From Alphaproteobacteria bacterium (GTDB lineage: Bacteria; Pseudomonadota; Alphaproteobacteria; Rhodospirillales; Casp-alpha2): a stretch of DNA of 64,000 nucleotides. Shown piece by piece: positions 42,780 to 52,695 of this stretch. The DNA lies in NCBI GenBank assembly GCA_014382345.1, contig JACNJX010000106.1:89275-153274 (forward strand). The letters run 5' to 3'. Within the stretch, counting starts at the first letter, position 1. Every line of letters starts with the position of its first letter. The notes beneath the pieces were generated by a model. The model saw only the letters and a list, made by a program, of their open reading frames with translations, did no database searches and was not told the DNA's origin. The position numbers and the translations under genes are program-made.

Positions 42780-43515
42780 CGGGTTTTTTCTTCATTTTCT
42801 TGTAAACAACGGGGATCAGCGACAACACCGCCAGCGCCAGCAGGGGGCCGAAAATTTCCGGCTTGAAGACGATATTCAGGTCCGGCATGCCGCCTTGGTC
42901 GAACACCGCGCCCAGGCCGTTGCCGATGCTGCAAAACACGGTGGTGCCGGGAATAATGCCAAAAAAGGTGCCGACCACGAAGGTCCGGACCGGAACCCCC
43001 AGCAGCGCCGGAACCAAATTGACCAGCCAAAACGGAAACAGCGGCACCAGACGCAGCACCAACAGGTAGGACAGTGCGTTTTCCCGGAACCCGTCCTCCA
43101 TCTTGCGGCCCGCCGCGCCTGCCTTTTCATGAAAGAAATCGGCGAGCGCGTAGCGCGCGATAAGAAAAATCCCAAGCGCCCCCAGCGTCGCCGCGAACAC
43201 CACCAGAACCGTCGCCCAGAGCGTTCCCATCAAAAACCCCGCCGCCAGCGACAGCCACACCGCGCCGGGTACCGACAGGGCCACCACCAGGGCATACACG
43301 CCGACAAAGCTCAAAGCCGCCAGAAGACGGTTTTGCTGGTACCAGTCCATCGCCGTCTGGCGGTTGTTTTTCAGCATTTCGAAGCTGAGGTATGTATGCA
43401 GGTCGAAAACGAACACGCCGGCCACCGCCAATCCGACCAGAACCAGCGGCCAAAGCCGTTTCCAGAGGGCTTTGGTGGACGTCTCGCCGGTTTCAATGTT
43501 TTCGGTCGCGGTCAT
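42769..43515 (-). CDS. TVP38/TMEM64-family membrane protein
   Basis: A 248-residue VTT-domain protein with about six hydrophobic segments. The domain core is ALVVALSVPGAVWLSLAAG, a re-entrant loop, then LRLVPLFPFWLVNLVPALL and FFGIIPGTTVF. Relatives act in membrane lipid scrambling or transport. The start at 43515 is the first Met after a stretch that looks non-coding; a Met at 43560 is possible. Its stop codon overlaps the reductase start, so the two are co-translated. Confidence 0.85.
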   Translation of the reverse strand: MTATENIETGETSTKALWKRLWPLVLVGLAVAGVFVFDLHTYLSFEMLKNNRQTAMDWYQQNRLLAALSFVGVYALVVALSVPGAVWLSLAAGFLMGTLWATVLVVFAATLGALGIFLIARYALADFFHEKAGAAGRKMEDGFRENALSYLLVLRLVPLFPFWLVNLVPALLGVPVRTFVVGTFFGIIPGTTVFCSIGNGLGAVFDQGGMPDLNIVFKPEIFGPLLALAVLSLIPVVYKKMKKKPDDE

Positions 43516-43740
43516 CGTCTGAATAAGGCTCAAATTCGTTTGCCGGTGAAGTCCGGCCATTAAACGGGTACTGTGTGCTTTCGGCAACCCGTACATGGGC
43601 TGAAAGTCATCGCGTTTGGTCAACATTCCGTGACCGTTTATAAGCGAGGAGATGCAAAACGGCTTCCGGCCCGGATCAAGGCCCGTTCATATCCCCCAAA
43701 AACGCGGAATTTTCCTTCCTCAGGAAGCTTCAAACCGGCG

Positions 43741-43769
43741 TTGACTTCGCTTTGGCAACACCGTATACA
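43741..43769 (+). promoter_or_regulatory. Sigma-70 promoter of the rpmH operon
   Basis: TTGACT (43741-43746), a 17-base spacer, then TATACA (43764-43769), 28 bases before the rpmH start codon. Both hexamers are close to consensus and the spacing is ideal, as expected for a highly expressed ribosomal operon. Confidence 0.8.
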
Positions 43770-43797
43770 GCGGGCTCGTTATTACTCGGAGGCGACC

Positions 43798-43932
43798 GTG
43801 AAGCGCACTTTTCAACCCAGTAAAATTGTCCGCAAACGCCGGCATGGATTCCGCCAGCGTATGGCGACCGTTGGTGGCCGCAGGATTCTTGCCAGCCGCC
43901 GCGCCAAGGGGCGCAAGCGTCTTTCTGCGTGA
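43798..43932 (+). CDS. rpmH: 50S ribosomal protein L34
   Basis: The 44-residue, highly basic protein [18 protein letters not shown]... is the complete L34. It starts at a GTG with GGAGG 5 bases upstream. It heads the rpmH-rnpA-yidD-yidC-yihA-argB run. Confidence 0.98.
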   Translation: MKRTFQPSKIVRKRRHGFRQRMATVGGRRILASRRAKGRKRLSA

Positions 43933-43981
43933 CGGCGTGGCTGCGTGACGGCATGTCCGATTACGGTTGCCCTTCCCGTCC

Positions 43982-44422
43982 GTGTCTTTCAATATCGAGC
44001 CCGCCGCCGTGTTGCGTTTGAAGCAACGCCAGGAATTTTTGCGCGTCGCCGCATCGGGCCATAAGTGGGCCGCGCCGGGCCTGATCCTTCAGGCCAGGCG
44101 CTATGGTGAAACCGATACGGCCAACGTAAGGAAAGACGCCCTGGGCGACGGGTTTCGCATCGGCTATACCGTCAGCCGCAAGGTTGGCGGCGCGGTCGAA
44201 CGAAACCGGGCCAAACGAAGATTAAGGGCAGCGGCCCATAAGGTCATGCCCGGCCATGCGCGTTCAGGGCACGATTTCGTCCTAATCGGACGCCGGGCGA
44301 CATTGAAACGAACGTTTCCGGCCCTGGTCGGGGACCTGGAAACGGCATTAAGAAAGCTTGATGCCTATGATGAAGAAAACGGCTTACAAGCCCGGGATGC
44401 GGAAGTAATGGGTACGACATAA
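43982..44422 (+). CDS. rnpA: Ribonuclease P protein component
   Basis: The protein subunit that helps the RNase P RNA process tRNA 5' ends. About 146 residues from the GTG at 43982. The signature RNR motif is present as [17 protein letters not shown], with [12 protein letters not shown] before it. The start could also be a TTG at 43967. The C-terminus extends some 25 residues past the usual core. It overlaps yidD by one base. Confidence 0.93.
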   Translation: MSFNIEPAAVLRLKQRQEFLRVAASGHKWAAPGLILQARRYGETDTANVRKDALGDGFRIGYTVSRKVGGAVERNRAKRRLRAAAHKVMPGHARSGHDFVLIGRRATLKRTFPALVGDLETALRKLDAYDEENGLQARDAEVMGTT

Positions 44423-44763
44423 TGGGGATCAGTTCCATTTTCGGCAAATGCATCGGTGTGTGCATGCGGGCCGTCATTCGGGCCTATCAGTTGCTGATCG
44501 TACCGGTGCTGCCGGCGGGCGGCTGCCGCTTTCAGCCGACGTGCTCCCACTACGCCTTGGACGCAATTGACGGACATGGCGCGCTGACCGGAGGCTGGCT
44601 GGCCGTGAAACGGATTTTGCGCTGCCACCCGTGGGGAGACGCCGGGTTCGACCCGGTCCCCCCCGCAAAGGCTAAGGTTAGCGCAGCCACCACAAGCCAT
44701 AAAACGCCGGAGCAATGCAATTGCATGGCAATGACCAAAACAACAGAAATCATCACGGGCTGA
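44422..44763 (+). CDS. yidD: Membrane protein insertion efficiency factor YidD
   Basis: A 113-residue protein that aids YidC-dependent insertion. The core is typical: [31 protein letters not shown] and [17 protein letters not shown] Lys/Thr-rich tail with CNCMAMTK extends about 30 residues past the usual end near DPVP. It starts in the TAATG overlap with rnpA. Confidence 0.95.
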   Translation: MGISSIFGKCIGVCMRAVIRAYQLLIVPVLPAGGCRFQPTCSHYALDAIDGHGALTGGWLAVKRILRCHPWGDAGFDPVPPAKAKVSAATTSHKTPEQCNCMAMTKTTEIITG

Positions 44764-44770
44764 ACGGATA

Positions 44771-46558
44771 ATGGATAATCGCAACATAATCTTGGCAGTG
44801 GCCCTGTCGATCGCCATTCTGGTCGGGTTCGAGATGTATTTCTCTTCCAAGCGTCCGGTTCCGCCCAAAGATGGCCAAAGTCAGTCGCAACAGGCGCAAC
44901 CGCAAAAAGGGGCGACTCAACCGTCGTCCCCCCAGGCATCCACGACGCCCTCTGCCCAACCGTCCATTCCACAGGCCACGACCGCCTCCGGCGTGCCGAC
45001 AGTCCCCGGCGTGCCGACAGCCGCCCTTGCCGCCACGCGCAAGGCGATCCTGAAACAAGGCCCGCGCATCAGGATTTCCACACCCAGCCTGCACGGCTCC
45101 ATCGACCTGATGGGCGGGCGCATTGACGACCTGACGCTCGCCGGACACAGGGAAACCCTGGATAAAAACAGCGACGAAATCGTTCTGCTGATACCCAAGG
45201 GCGATAAAAAAGCCTACTTCGCGGATTTCGGATGGGTTTCCGCCGATGGTCAGGCCGTTCCCGGCGCGGACACGCTCTGGAAGGCGGACGGCAAGGCCCT
45301 CAGCCATGAAACCCCCGTAACCCTGTCCTGGGACAACGGCCAGGGCCTGAAATTTACCCGCACCTATTCGGTCGATAACAAATATATGTTCACCGTCTCT
45401 CAAAAGGTGGAAAACACCGGCAAAAAGGCGGCGACGCTTTTTCCCTATGGCCTGATTTCCCGGCGCACGACACCCGAAGTAAGCGGCTTTTACATCATCC
45501 ATGAAGGCCTGCTGGGCGTCGCCAACAGTACCTTGAAGGAAATCGATTACGAAGACATCAAGGAACAGGGGCAGGTCAAGGAAGCCTCCAAAGGCGGATG
45601 GCTCGGCATCACCGACAAGTATTGGATGGCCGCCCTGGTGCCCGACCAGTCGGCCCAGGTTAATGCGCGTTACACCTACCGCAAGGACTCCGGCGACGAC
45701 CTGTTTCAGGTCGATTACCTGTCCGCCGCCGTCACCGTCACCCCCGGCTCGTCCAGTGGGGCCGAAAACCGTCTGTTCGCCGGCGCCAAGGAAGTGGCGA
45801 CCATGGACGCCTATAACGAAACGCTCGGCATCGACCGGTTCGACCTGACCATTGATTTCGGCTGGTTCTACTTCCTGACCAAACCGATTTTCTACGCCCT
45901 TCTTTATATCAACGGCGTGGTCATGAACTTCGGCCTTTCCATTATTCTGCTGACGATCTTCATCAAGCTGGTTTTCTTCCCGCTGGCCAACAAGTCCTAC
46001 ACATCCATGAGCCGGATGAAGAAACTGGCGCCGCAGATGACGACGCTGCGCGAACGCTTCGCCGACGACAAGCAGCGCCTGAACCAGGAAATGATGGAGC
46101 TTTACAAGCGCGAGAAGGTCAACCCGGCGTCCGGCTGCCTGCCGATCCTGATTCAAATTCCGGTGTTTTTCGCGCTCTACAAGGTTCTGTTCGTGAACAT
46201 AGAAATGCGCCATGCGCCGTTCTTCGGCTGGATCAAGGACCTGTCCGCGGCCGACCCGACCACCATCTTCAATCTGTTTGGGTTGATTCCCTGGACGCCG
46301 CCGGAGTTCCTCATGATCGGTGTCTGGCCGCTGATTATGGGCGTGTCCATGTTCCTGCAACAGAAGCTCAACCCGCAGCCCACGGACCCCATGCAGGCCA
46401 AGATTTTCCTGTTCCTGCCGATTATGTTCACTTTCCTGCTGGCGCGGTTCCCGGCTGGTCTGGTGATTTACTGGGCGGTCAACAATATCCTGTCCATGGC
46501 CCAGCAGTGGCTCATCATGAAGCGCATGGGTATTTCCGGTAAAGACGCGCTGAAATAA
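44771..46558 (+). CDS. yidC: Membrane protein insertase YidC
   Basis: A 595-residue inner-membrane insertase that places proteins in the membrane alone or with Sec. An N-terminal helix (5-21) precedes a Pro/Gln/Ser-rich linker, a large periplasmic beta-domain (about 90-350) and the five-helix insertase core (from about 370; positive-groove hairpin SRMKKLAPQMTTLRERFADD, then the C-terminal ARFPAGLVIYWAVNNILSMA). It is the long gram-negative form. Confidence 0.98.
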   Translation: MDNRNIILAVALSIAILVGFEMYFSSKRPVPPKDGQSQSQQAQPQKGATQPSSPQASTTPSAQPSIPQATTASGVPTVPGVPTAALAATRKAILKQGPRIRISTPSLHGSIDLMGGRIDDLTLAGHRETLDKNSDEIVLLIPKGDKKAYFADFGWVSADGQAVPGADTLWKADGKALSHETPVTLSWDNGQGLKFTRTYSVDNKYMFTVSQKVENTGKKAATLFPYGLISRRTTPEVSGFYIIHEGLLGVANSTLKEIDYEDIKEQGQVKEASKGGWLGITDKYWMAALVPDQSAQVNARYTYRKDSGDDLFQVDYLSAAVTVTPGSSSGAENRLFAGAKEVATMDAYNETLGIDRFDLTIDFGWFYFLTKPIFYALLYINGVVMNFGLSIILLTIFIKLVFFPLANKSYTSMSRMKKLAPQMTTLRERFADDKQRLNQEMMELYKREKVNPASGCLPILIQIPVFFALYKVLFVNIEMRHAPFFGWIKDLSAADPTTIFNLFGLIPWTPPEFLMIGVWPLIMGVSMFLQQKLNPQPTDPMQAKIFLFLPIMFTFLLARFPAGLVIYWAVNNILSMAQQWLIMKRMGISGKDALK

Positions 46559-46577
46559 CACCCTTAAGGAGGCCCTC

Positions 46578-47249
46578 ATGCCTTCGACGCCACCCGAAGC
46601 CCTGAAAACCGGCGACGACCTCAACGAAGCTCAACTGGAAGTCGGACGCCTGTTGTTCGCCAAGTCCTGCGACTTCGTGATCAGCGCCGCCAACATGAGC
46701 CAGGTGCCCGAAACGGTGCTTCCGGAAATCTCCTTCGCGGGGCGCTCCAATGTCGGCAAATCCAGCCTGATCAACGCGCTCACGGGCCGCAAGACGCTGG
46801 CGCGCACGTCGAACACGCCGGGGCGCACGCGCTTGGTCAATTTCTTTGATTTGGGCGGACGGCTGATGCTCACCGACCTGCCCGGATATGGCTTCGCGCG
46901 CGCACCGAAGACGGAAATCGCCGAGTGGACGGCGCTGATCGAGGACTATCTGCGCGGCCGCGCCCAGCTTCGCCGCGTCTGCCTTTTGGTCGACGCCCGG
47001 CACGGGGCGAAGGAGACCGACCGCCAGGCCATGGCGCTGCTCGACCAGTCCGCCGTGCCCTACCAAGTCGTGTTGACGAAGTGCGACAAGGTCAAGAAAG
47101 CCCCCCTTCAGGCCTGCATCGACGGCGTTCGAAGCGAACTGGCGAAACACACGGCGGCGCACCCCGACATCATCACCACGTCTTCGCGCAAAGGTGCCGG
47201 GATTCCCGAGTTGCGCGCCCATCTGGCGGCGCTGGCAGCGGATGAATAA
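46578..47249 (+). CDS. yihA: Ribosome biogenesis GTP-binding protein YihA/YsxC/EngB
   Basis: A 223-residue TRAFAC GTPase needed for late 50S assembly. G1 is GRSNVGKSSLIN, the switch region RTSNTPGRTRLVNFF, G3 is DLPGYGFA and G4 TKCDK. GGAGG lies just before the ATG. It follows yidC as in many alphaproteobacteria. Confidence 0.96.
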   Translation: MPSTPPEALKTGDDLNEAQLEVGRLLFAKSCDFVISAANMSQVPETVLPEISFAGRSNVGKSSLINALTGRKTLARTSNTPGRTRLVNFFDLGGRLMLTDLPGYGFARAPKTEIAEWTALIEDYLRGRAQLRRVCLLVDARHGAKETDRQAMALLDQSAVPYQVVLTKCDKVKKAPLQACIDGVRSELAKHTAAHPDIITTSSRKGAGIPELRAHLAALAADE

Positions 47250-47270
47250 TTAGGCTAGGTTTCACCCGTT

Positions 47271-48188
47271 ATGAACAAAAAAACCATCAACCCGAAAAAT
47301 CTGGATCACGACTGGCTCGGACAGGCCAAGGTGCTGTCCGAAGCGATGCCCTACATGCAACGCTACGCCGGCGAGACCTTCGTCATAAAATACGGCGGCC
47401 ACGCCATGGGCGATGCCCGGCTGGCCGACCTGTTCGCGCGCGATATCGTGTTGCTGCGCCAGATCGGCATCAACCCGATCATCGTCCACGGCGGCGGCCC
47501 GCAAATCGGCGAAATGCTGGAGCGGCTCAAGATCAAGAGCGAGTTCATCGACGGGCTCAGGGTAACCGATCATGAAACCGTCAGTGTCGTCGAAATGGTG
47601 CTGTCAGGCTCCATCAACAAACAGATCGTGTCCGCCATTAACGCCGCCGGCGGCTTCGCCATCGGCCTGTCGGGCAAGGACGGGCACCTGATCCACTGCG
47701 ACAAGGCGACGAAAACCACGCGGGATCCGGATTCCAACATCGAAAAAATTCTCGACCTTGGCCTGGTCGGCGAGCCGAAAGATATCAACCCGCATATTCT
47801 GGCGTTGTTCGAAGAGTCCGATATCACCCCGGTGATCGCCCCGATCGGCGTCGGCCCCGACGGCGAGACCCTGAACATCAACGCCGATACGGTCGCAGGC
47901 GCCATTGCCAATGCCGTCGGCGCCAAACGGTTGCTGATGCTGACGGATATCGCCGGCGTTATGGATACGGATGGCGAGTTGATCGCCGACATGTCGATCA
48001 CGGAAGCCAAAGGTCTGATCGAAAACGGTACCATTTCGGGCGGCATGATTCCGAAGATCGAAACCTGCCTGCACGCCGTCGAAGGCAAAGTCGATGGTGC
48101 GGTCATCATCGACGGCCGGGTCGAACATGCGCTATTGATCGAGCTGTTTACCGAAGGCGGCGTCGGCACTCTGATTAATAAGGATTAA
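47271..48188 (+). CDS. argB: Acetylglutamate kinase
   Basis: Phosphorylates N-acetylglutamate in arginine synthesis. It has 305 residues and a roughly 25-residue N-terminal helix typical of arginine-inhibited hexameric enzymes. Motifs: [35 protein letters not shown] and [14 protein letters not shown]. It closes the rpmH cluster. It is separate from argD-argF at 17-20 kb. Confidence 0.97.
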   Translation: MNKKTINPKNLDHDWLGQAKVLSEAMPYMQRYAGETFVIKYGGHAMGDARLADLFARDIVLLRQIGINPIIVHGGGPQIGEMLERLKIKSEFIDGLRVTDHETVSVVEMVLSGSINKQIVSAINAAGGFAIGLSGKDGHLIHCDKATKTTRDPDSNIEKILDLGLVGEPKDINPHILALFEESDITPVIAPIGVGPDGETLNINADTVAGAIANAVGAKRLLMLTDIAGVMDTDGELIADMSITEAKGLIENGTISGGMIPKIETCLHAVEGKVDGAVIIDGRVEHALLIELFTEGGVGTLINKD

Positions 48189-48213
48189 TCTCCGCGACAA
48201 TCCTTATGCTCCG

Positions 48214-49497
48214 TCAGCCGAGATCCTTGATAAAATCCAGCTGCCATTCCATGGACTCTTCGTCGAGGGGATAGCTTGCGCCGTCGGCGCGAAGCAACTC
48301 CGATGGCGAGATCAGGGCGAGATTTTTTTGCAGGTCCTCCGCCAGCTTTACGCTTAACCCCGCTTTCCAGGCGACGGACACCATGCCCTTGGCACTGCGG
48401 TTGGACAGCACGGAGCGCACCGCCTCGACCTTCAATCCGGACAGGGCCGCAAGGGCGGCAATGGTCATTTCCCGATCGCCGGATTTCAGCATTCCGGCAA
48501 CGGCGTCTTCGTCCAGGCCGCCTTCGGCATGCATCCGTTTGACCGTTTCCAGCGCCTCGAGTGCCGTGGTTTTTTCTTCTTCCGGTATTTCGAGCGACTC
48601 TTCCTCGAGCCGCCGGTCGACCACGTCGCGGACTTCCTGCAGGATGTCTGGTTCCAGGTCTTGGCGGTTTTTCAGAGCCTCCAGCAGATTGTGGGCAACG
48701 AACCGCGCCAGCTTGGCCGCCGCCCGGCCCGGCAGAACGGGCCGGTGCACCAGCGGTTCATGCCAGGGCTCGATATCCGGCGCCCGGTCGATGATCCGGT
48801 CGAGCATTTCTTCGCGGATCTGGGCGCTGGAATTGTTGAGCAACAGCGCCACGGCTTCCTCGTCATAGGTCGCGACGATCACATCGGCCAGCGTCGCGGG
48901 GACCTCTTCGCGTTGGGCAATGGCCGACAGATTGCCCGTTGAGGGATTGTTGCCGATGATTTCCAGAAGGTCGTCTTCGGTCAGGACCGGGGAATATTGC
49001 AACACCGGCCCGGACACCACCACTTCCACGTCGGAGGCCAATTGGCGAATGACCTCTGGCGGCGCGCCGGCGATATCCTTCAAAGCTTCGGACAATATCT
49101 GACGGACCCGGATGGCTTGGTCGCGGGCCAGTATTTCCAGCGCGTCATAAGCCATTTGGCGCATTTTGTCCTGTTCGTCGGCGGTCAGCCCGGGCGCCAA
49201 CTGGGCGATTTTTTCCGCCAGACCGCCGCGCACGTCCTGATCGTCGTCCTTAGCAAGCAGAAGGTCCGCCTGCACCGGCGTCGCTTTGTTGGCGGCGATT
49301 TGGCGGCGCACTTCCGGCGAGGGGTCTTCGGCCAGGAAATACAGGATTTCCGGTTCCACATCGGGACGCGCGGCCAAGTCCCGGCGAACCTCCGCAGCCT
49401 CGTCGCGGGCCATTTCCTTGGCTTCGTCATAAGACAGGAGCGGGCTGTTCTTGTCTCCTTGGTCGCCTGTGAAAATCCGTTTGAAAAGGCTTTTCAC
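48214..49497 (-). CDS. DUF2336 protein, downstream paralogue
   Basis: A 427-residue, acidic, mostly helical protein with HEAT-like repeats (EVRRDLAARPDVEPEILYFLAED, DVRGGLAEKIAQLAPGL) in the N-terminal half, the DUF2336 pattern. It is a clear paralogue of the gene upstream, sharing PEILYFLAED, ILSEALKDIA and SGPVL, though the N-terminal 20 residues differ (MKSLFKRIFTGDQGDKNSPL). It starts at a GTG 6 bases after that gene's stop codon. The family is concentrated in alphaproteobacteria. Its function is unknown; the operon with a GGDEF protein hints at a signalling scaffold. Confidence 0.85.
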   Translation of the reverse strand: MKSLFKRIFTGDQGDKNSPLLSYDEAKEMARDEAAEVRRDLAARPDVEPEILYFLAEDPSPEVRRQIAANKATPVQADLLLAKDDDQDVRGGLAEKIAQLAPGLTADEQDKMRQMAYDALEILARDQAIRVRQILSEALKDIAGAPPEVIRQLASDVEVVVSGPVLQYSPVLTEDDLLEIIGNNPSTGNLSAIAQREEVPATLADVIVATYDEEAVALLLNNSSAQIREEMLDRIIDRAPDIEPWHEPLVHRPVLPGRAAAKLARFVAHNLLEALKNRQDLEPDILQEVRDVVDRRLEEESLEIPEEEKTTALEALETVKRMHAEGGLDEDAVAGMLKSGDREMTIAALAALSGLKVEAVRSVLSNRSAKGMVSVAWKAGLSVKLAEDLQKNLALISPSELLRADGASYPLDEESMEWQLDFIKDLG

Positions 49498-49503
49498 CGC
49501 AAC

Positions 49504-50787
49504 CTATCCCGTTCCTTTGGACGACAGGTCGGAAAAGAACTCGATCTGGAACTCAAGATCCTCTTGGCTGAGCGCGTATTTGTCACCGTCCGCAGCCACC
49601 ACGTCGGACGGCCCAATCCGTCCCATGCGTTGTTGAATCTGCGCCGCCATCTTTGCCGAAAGGCTGGCCTTCCAGGCTGCGGCGCAAATTCCCCTGGCGC
49701 TTTTTTCGACAAACGTCCGCTTGACCACGGCCTCGTCCAGTTCGCTCCGCACGACCATGGCGGCAAAGACGAAACTGTAATCCCCCGCATTGAGCGCCTT
49801 GCCGATGACGTTGCCGTCCAGTTTGCGAGCCTGGTAGAGCCGGCGCACCATGTCCAGCGGCGCTTCCATATTGATAAAATCCTGGCCACTCTCCGCCTCC
49901 GCCATCCCTTTCATGCCCTCGTCGCCGATTCGCTTGTGAACGACCGCCTTGACCGCATCCAGGGTGTCCGCATCAAGATCGGCCCGTTCCTGCAGGACGC
50001 TTAAAAGGTTATCGGCCAAAAAGCCGGCGAGGCGGACTTCCGCGCCATTGGGAAGCTTCGGGCGTCCGGTCAGAGGCGCATGCCACAACTCCACATCGGG
50101 CGCGCGGTCTATCAAATCGTCCAGAGTGGCTTCACGAATTTGCGCCGAATCGTTGCTCAACAGGTCGGCAATGGCGGCCACGTCGTCGGTGCCGACAATG
50201 GCGTCGGAAATGGGCTCAGTGACGCCTGCGCGTTTGGAAATGGCATTCAGGCCGCCCTGTGCGGGACCTTGTTCAATAATCTGCAGCAGATCGTCATCGC
50301 TGAGAACCGGCGAGAATTCGAGCACCGGGCCGGAAACCTCGATTTCCGTATCCATTGCCAGCGTCTTGATGACATCGGGGGGCGCGTCGGCGATATCCTT
50401 CAGGGCTTCCGACAGGATGCCCCGGACCTTGGCGATCTGGTCCTTCGCCAGAGTCTCCAGCGCCTCGTAGGTGGCACGCTGGGCCTTATCCTGTTCATCG
50501 ACGCTTAAACCGGGTGCTAAACGGGCGATCTTCCCGGCCAGATCGCCACGCACGGTGACGTCGTCGTCCTTGGCCAGGATCACATCCGCCTTGCGCGGCG
50601 CGGACAGATTGTTGGCCACCGCCAGGCGCACGGCGGCGTCCGTATCCTCGGCCAGGAAATACAGGATTTCGGGCTTGATATCCTTGCGCGTCGCCAGGAC
50701 CTGGCGCACCTCGGGGTCTTCGTCCCGCGCCAGTTTCTTGGCGACTTCGTAGGAAATCGTTTCGCTATTGAGGGCGTCTTTGTTCAC
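49504..50787 (-). CDS. DUF2336 protein, upstream paralogue
   Basis: Also 427 residues and HEAT-like (EVRQVLATRKDIKPEILYFLAED, TVRGDLAGKIARLAPGL). Start is a GTG at 50787 whose GTGA overlaps the stop codon of the GGDEF gene, so the two are translationally coupled. It probably arose, with the downstream copy, by tandem duplication. No catalytic motif, membrane segment or signal peptide was seen. Confidence 0.86.
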   Translation of the reverse strand: MNKDALNSETISYEVAKKLARDEDPEVRQVLATRKDIKPEILYFLAEDTDAAVRLAVANNLSAPRKADVILAKDDDVTVRGDLAGKIARLAPGLSVDEQDKAQRATYEALETLAKDQIAKVRGILSEALKDIADAPPDVIKTLAMDTEIEVSGPVLEFSPVLSDDDLLQIIEQGPAQGGLNAISKRAGVTEPISDAIVGTDDVAAIADLLSNDSAQIREATLDDLIDRAPDVELWHAPLTGRPKLPNGAEVRLAGFLADNLLSVLQERADLDADTLDAVKAVVHKRIGDEGMKGMAEAESGQDFINMEAPLDMVRRLYQARKLDGNVIGKALNAGDYSFVFAAMVVRSELDEAVVKRTFVEKSARGICAAAWKASLSAKMAAQIQQRMGRIGPSDVVAADGDKYALSQEDLEFQIEFFSDLSSKGTG

Positions 50788-52559
50788 GGTGTCGGTTTCT
50801 CTATGGTTTTGACGCCTTCGGCGGGGTCGGGTTGTTCTGGAGGGGGAGCCATGTGGAACCCACCCTTACCGGTATTTTTCACTTCATACATGGCTTCGTC
50901 GGCGCGTGCTGCCAAAGCTTCCAGCTTTTCATTAATTTCCGGATCATAAATAGCGACGCCGACCGAAATCCCCAAGGGGTGATCATCGTCGCCCGAAAAT
51001 TTGCGCAAAGACTGCGACGCCTCAATCAGGCGTCCGGCGCGTTTTTCGGTGACTTCCGGTGAAATTCCGTCCAGCCACATGGCGAATTCATCGCCGCCCA
51101 GGCGCGCGATCACATCGCCGGGCCTGGACATTTCCATCAACAGGTCGCGCAACGCCATCAAAGCGTCATCGCCGGCCTGGTGACCATGGACGTCGTTGAC
51201 CCGCTTGAAATTGTCCATGTCGACAAAAAACAACGCCGCCGTTTCGCGGCTGCGCTGAAGACGGGCAATTCGCCTCGGCAGGTCTTCCTCGTAAAAGGCC
51301 CGCCGGTTCAACAGGCCGGTCATGCTGTCGGTCCTGGACAGGGCCAGAATCCGTTCATGGTTGCTGATTTGCTCGTTGGCAATCCCCAGTTGGTTGGCCA
51401 CGTCGCCGATCAGCAACAGGTGATCGTCCTCCCAGGGTTCGCCATCGTCCGGTTTCCAGATGGAAATGGCGCCGTTGATCCGCTGGCGGTAATTTGTCGC
51501 CGTCGCCAGGAGTTGCCATTTGCCGATCTGCATTTCAACCAGCTTGTCCCCCTCGTCGAGAACCGCCAGCTTGCTATCCAGGCCTTCCAGGCCCTCCACG
51601 TTGCCGTGTTCGGCGGCGGTGCGAAAGGAATCTTCCTGGCCCCGACGGTAAATCCGGCACCCCGTCACCCCCAGCGCCCGGGCGGTGGCGGCAGACGCCG
51701 CGTTCAGCATGTTATGGGGTTCCAACTCATCGCGGATGGTGCTGACGATGTAATTGAGGTGCTGCTCGCGCCGGCGCGCGCGGGCAAGGGCGGCTTCGTT
51801 TTCTCGTTCATCGGTCACGTTACGGCAAACGCCGCGCGACCCTTTCCAGTTTTCCTCGCCGTCTTCCTCGGCGATCAGCGGCACGCAGGACAGGACCACG
51901 CAGGCCGTGGAGCCGTCCTTTTTACGCATCCAGACCTCGACGTCCTCCAGAGACTTCTGGCTGACAAACGGCAGAGGGTTGAAATCCTCGGGCGAAATGA
52001 CGAATTCCTCGGCTTTTCTGTTGATCAGGTCTTCCGCCTGATAGCCCAGCGCGCCTTTCGGAGAAACGAAGATAAAATCGCCGTTGGCCCCGGTTTCCCA
52101 GGAAAAGTCGCTGGAAACCTCGACCAGATCCTTATAGCGCTGGCGGGATTCGACCAACGCCGAACGCAGGTTGCGTTCCATGGTCATGTCGCGGGCCATC
52201 ACCAGGACATCGCCGTTCTCCCCCCCGCCATTCCCGACTCCAGCGGTGAAGCCTGGAACGGCGGTAATTTCCAGAACGATTTCACCCTTGGCGCTATTCA
52301 GGGAAACCGATCCGGCGGCGACACGGCCATCGGAACGGGCCTGATTGATCATTTTGCTGATTTCAGGCGCAGCATCATGCTGGATCAGGGCTTCCAGTCC
52401 GGCACCCTTGGCATTGGAACACCGGACACGGCCCTCGGCGTTGACCAGCAAGGCCGCACCGGGGTATCCGGCCAGCAACTCCTCCTCCGGAGAAGCCGCG
52501 CCGGGTTCCGTTTCGTCGTCCATATTTTCAAGCGTGCCGGAAGGTTGGTCTGAGGCCAT
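50784..52559 (-). CDS. PAS/GAF-like diguanylate cyclase
   Basis: A 591-residue cytoplasmic signalling protein. A PAS-like domain (about 20-120), a second PAS (about 135-265, LVEVSSDFSWETGANGDFIF) and a GAF-like region (about 280-405) lead to a GGDEF domain (about 420-575). The active-site motif is an intact GGDEF at 488-492, and the product-inhibition site RxxD is present at 479-482 (RPGD), exactly five residues upstream. It is therefore a probable active, feedback-controlled c-di-GMP synthase. No EAL domain follows. It is the first gene of the run with two DUF2336 paralogues. There is no membrane helix, so the signal is sensed inside the cell. Confidence 0.92.
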   Translation of the reverse strand: MASDQPSGTLENMDDETEPGAASPEEELLAGYPGAALLVNAEGRVRCSNAKGAGLEALIQHDAAPEISKMINQARSDGRVAAGSVSLNSAKGEIVLEITAVPGFTAGVGNGGGENGDVLVMARDMTMERNLRSALVESRQRYKDLVEVSSDFSWETGANGDFIFVSPKGALGYQAEDLINRKAEEFVISPEDFNPLPFVSQKSLEDVEVWMRKKDGSTACVVLSCVPLIAEEDGEENWKGSRGVCRNVTDERENEAALARARRREQHLNYIVSTIRDELEPHNMLNAASAATARALGVTGCRIYRRGQEDSFRTAAEHGNVEGLEGLDSKLAVLDEGDKLVEMQIGKWQLLATATNYRQRINGAISIWKPDDGEPWEDDHLLLIGDVANQLGIANEQISNHERILALSRTDSMTGLLNRRAFYEEDLPRRIARLQRSRETAALFFVDMDNFKRVNDVHGHQAGDDALMALRDLLMEMSRPGDVIARLGGDEFAMWLDGISPEVTEKRAGRLIEASQSLRKFSGDDDHPLGISVGVAIYDPEINEKLEALAARADEAMYEVKNTGKGGFHMAPPPEQPDPAEGVKTIEKPTP

Positions 52560-52695
52560 AAAATAAGAAATCCTCGAAATTCAAACGCCGCAACGGGTAA
52601 ACCCGTATGGCAATATATATAATTGCTGGATTTTATGGGAGAAAAAGCTGTCCTGCCAGCCCTGAGGTTGGCATAAAACGATTATCACAAAGTTT

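Noticed and set aside
43516..43797. Chromosome origin next to rpmH
   Set aside because: No DnaA-box cluster or dnaA gene was seen; the gap holds an ordinary promoter.
44753..46624. 623-codon frame antisense to yidC
   Set aside because: Typical GC-rich shadow of a strongly supported gene.
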